DNA of 14,287 nucleotides from an uncultured Lachnospiraceae bacterium (lineage in GTDB: Bacteria > Bacillota_A > Clostridia > Lachnospirales > Lachnospiraceae). A program made the position numbers and the translations under genes. The stretch is taken from positions 1-14,287 of the forward strand of contig CACXGS010000186.1 in NCBI GenBank assembly GCA_902767195.1. The letters are read 5' to 3'. Positions 12,649 to 14,287 of the stretch are shown here, piece by piece. The notes beneath the pieces were generated by a model. It saw only the letters and a program-made list of their open reading frames with translations, had not been told where the DNA came from and ran no database searches. How positions within the stretch are numbered: position 1 is the stretch's first letter; every line of letters starts with the position of its first letter.

Positions 12649-14235
12649 ATGATGAAGAGAAAGATGCCCGGTTTGCTTATGGCCTTTTTTGTGCTGGTTT
12701 TCTTCCTGCCGGTCTGCGGCAGCGCCAAAGTAAAGGCACCCAAAAAAGAGTGCCATGCCTATGTGGTGATGGATGCCGGCAGCGGGAAAGTGTTGTTCGG
12801 GCAGAAAGAAAACAAAAAGATTTATCCGGCCAGTACAGCCAAGCTGATGACGGCCATCGTCTGTATCGAACAGGGTGATGTGGACTCTATGATTAAGACC
12901 AAGTCGGAGATTGTGAACGGAACAACGCCGGGAGCCTACTCCCTGGGACTGCCCTCCGGCGTTAAATTCTCATTTAAGGATCTTCTGAACCTGAGCCTGA
13001 TCGCTTCCGCGGCGGATGCCACTGACTCGCTGGCGGACGCCGTCTTCGGCTCCAAAAAGAAATGTGCAGAAGCCATGAACGAGAAATGTAAGGAACTTGG
13101 CCTGAAGAAGACCAGTTTCGACAATCCCGTGGGAAATGATATCGGAGCCGGATTTAATGAAACCTACGCTACCGCCAGGGAAATGGCCCTGGTCACCCGC
13201 TATGCCATGTCGATTCCCCTGATCCGGGAGGTCGTTGCCAGACCTGGGTATACTACCAGATACGGGGCAGATATTAATGTAAATACCACCAACTGGTTTA
13301 TCCGGGGCACCATTCCCTATGATGAAGATATTTACCGGGTTATCGGAAGTAAGTCCGGCACGACCATTGCGGCGGGAAATGTATTTATCGCCACGGCGAT
13401 GGACAGAGAGGGACACGAGGTAATCTGTGCCTATTTCGGCAACGTCAGTAAAGAGAGTACCTTCCGGTCCATTCGAAGTCTTCTGGACTATACTTTTGAG
13501 AAATACAAAAAGGGGAAACTGACACTGACCAAGTCCGCTTATGATGTCCGCTGTGACGGGGAAGCAGGAGAATTCTATTCAACCTACGCAGACCTGCGAT
13601 GTCTCCCCGGGAAATCCAACGGTCAGTACCTTCCCAACAACCCGATCACCAGAAATCAGCTTGCAAGAATGATCGCCAAGGTCGGGCATGTCAAAAGAAG
13701 CAGAGGACTGAAGTCCTTTGTAGCTTCCAACAAGGGCGGAAAGGTTACGTCGCTGCGCCTGGCCAGACTGCATGCGGCACTGTATCCCAATGATTATCTG
13801 ACCGCCAAAAAAGAAAAAGAGGTCCTGAAGAAATGTAAAGGGATCAAAGGACTGTCCAAAGAAGACCGGAGCGCCTTTGCCTCTTATGTTGCCTACGGAC
13901 TGGCCCCCGATGAGACCTGCTGCCGGCCCGGTCAGGTGATCAGCAGAAAACAGGCCCTGCTCTATACGGACCATCTCATGGATTATCAGACGAGCTATGA
14001 TATCCGTCATCCCCGGGGTGCAGTCGGCGGAGTAAGAGAGGACGGCAGCTTTGCGATGAATGTTATTTCACTAAATGACAGGAGCAGGAGTATTCTGGAC
14101 GAGCAGTTTAGAGAGTCTGTGAAAGAGAAGGATCTTCAGAAAAAGACGGAACAGCAAAATAAAGATAATAATGCGGAAAGCAATAATACAGAAAGCACAG
14201 AGAATCAGAAGCAGAAGGAACTTGACAATAAATAG
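12649..14235 (+). CDS. D-alanyl-D-alanine carboxypeptidase family protein with SLH-like C-terminus
   Basis: The 528-residue exported protein belongs to the serine DD-peptidase (S11, PBP5/DacF) family, which trims the peptide side chains of peptidoglycan. A signal peptide or anchor occupies about 5-28. The catalytic PASTAKLMTA holds Ser62 and Lys65, and KSGTT at 235-239 is the KTG motif. The middle SxN motif reads S120-A-A122, so the usual Asn is missing (relatives read SGND or SAND). ELGLKKTSFDNPVG at 149-162 is otherwise typical. The usual PBP5 C-terminal domain is not recognisable. Instead, residues about 325-445 carry SLH-like halves, ITRNQLARMIAKV and SYVAYGLAP..RPGQVISRKQALLYTDHLM. The last 40 residues are Gln/Asn/Glu-rich. 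AAAGGA 9 bases upstream supports the start. It may bind penicillin weakly or be non-catalytic; this is uncertain. Confidence 0.88.
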   Translation: MMKRKMPGLLMAFFVLVFFLPVCGSAKVKAPKKECHAYVVMDAGSGKVLFGQKENKKIYPASTAKLMTAIVCIEQGDVDSMIKTKSEIVNGTTPGAYSLGLPSGVKFSFKDLLNLSLIASAADATDSLADAVFGSKKKCAEAMNEKCKELGLKKTSFDNPVGNDIGAGFNETYATAREMALVTRYAMSIPLIREVVARPGYTTRYGADINVNTTNWFIRGTIPYDEDIYRVIGSKSGTTIAAGNVFIATAMDREGHEVICAYFGNVSKESTFRSIRSLLDYTFEKYKKGKLTLTKSAYDVRCDGEAGEFYSTYADLRCLPGKSNGQYLPNNPITRNQLARMIAKVGHVKRSRGLKSFVASNKGGKVTSLRLARLHAALYPNDYLTAKKEKEVLKKCKGIKGLSKEDRSAFASYVAYGLAPDETCCRPGQVISRKQALLYTDHLMDYQTSYDIRHPRGAVGGVREDGSFAMNVISLNDRSRSILDEQFRESVKEKDLQKKTEQQNKDNNAESNNTESTENQKQKELDNK

Positions 14236-14274
14236 ATGGACATATTAATGAATGAATCGTTCAGGAGGAAAAGC

Positions 14275-14287
14275 ATGAGTCAGGTAA
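14275..14287 (+). CDS. Start of an unidentified gene (cut by window end)
   Basis: AGGAGG at 14263-14268 is followed after 6 bases by ATG and codons reading M-S-Q-V before the window ends. It lies 39 bases after the PBP-type gene with no terminator and may belong to the same operon. Nothing can be said about its product. Confidence 0.55.

Noticed and set aside
1..14287. CRISPR array, prophage, insertion sequence or toxin-antitoxin module
   Set aside because: I saw no regularly spaced long repeats, transposase or integrase motifs, or small paired ORFs. Gene order and composition look uniformly chromosomal.

Overview
The window looks like chromosomal DNA of a low-to-moderate GC Firmicute of class Clostridia, most likely Lachnospiraceae. 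This rests on gene content and signals: strong AGGAGG-type ribosome binding sites, many rho-independent terminators, sigma-A promoters with 17-base spacers, an infC-rpmI-rplT operon with an attenuated leader, a pyrophosphate-type phosphofructokinase, and DUF362 and DUF1015 proteins of the kind seen in gut clostridia. The assignment is inference; no 16S gene is present. I see no prophage, insertion sequence, CRISPR array or integration scar.

Left part (1-3720): the 3' end of a probable homoserine dehydrogenase gene is followed by lysC (aspartate kinase). These are two enzymes of the threonine/methionine/lysine pathway. lysC carries an in-frame internal ribosome binding site and start, as in genes that also make a separate regulatory subunit. 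A terminator overlaps the promoter of a dCMP deaminase gene. Next comes the translation operon infC-rpmI-rplT, with a promoter, a structured leader containing a terminator, a possible 13-codon leader ORF, and an apparent AUA start codon for IF3. A 12-bp GAAA-loop terminator closes it.

Middle part (3720-7650): a cell-envelope stretch. It encodes a secreted GH73-type glucosaminidase, a membrane protein with an N-terminal zinc ribbon and a C-terminal YARHG domain, a tRNA-Leu(AAG) with its own promoter and terminator, and a secreted beta-repeat protein of unknown function. The promoter of the last is overlain by three TGGAAT elements at 11-base spacing.

Right part (7650-14287): a promoter drives a two-gene unit of poorly characterised proteins, DUF362 with a C-terminal cysteine cluster and a divergent DUF1015. 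It converges on a PPi-dependent phosphofructokinase gene on the minus strand, with a 25-bp inverted repeat between them. Back-to-back divergent promoters separate the kinase gene from a zinc-dependent phospholipase C-like gene and a D-Ala-D-Ala carboxypeptidase-family gene. The carboxypeptidase homologue lacks the usual Asn of the SxN motif and carries an SLH-like C-terminus. The window ends four codons into another gene.

Most of the window is ordinary housekeeping DNA. The best candidates for something under-described are the DUF362-DUF1015 pair, the infC leader (competing hairpins, leader ORF, AUA start), the altered PBP-type protein, and the zinc ribbon/YARHG envelope protein. I do not see a clear novel defence or mobile system.
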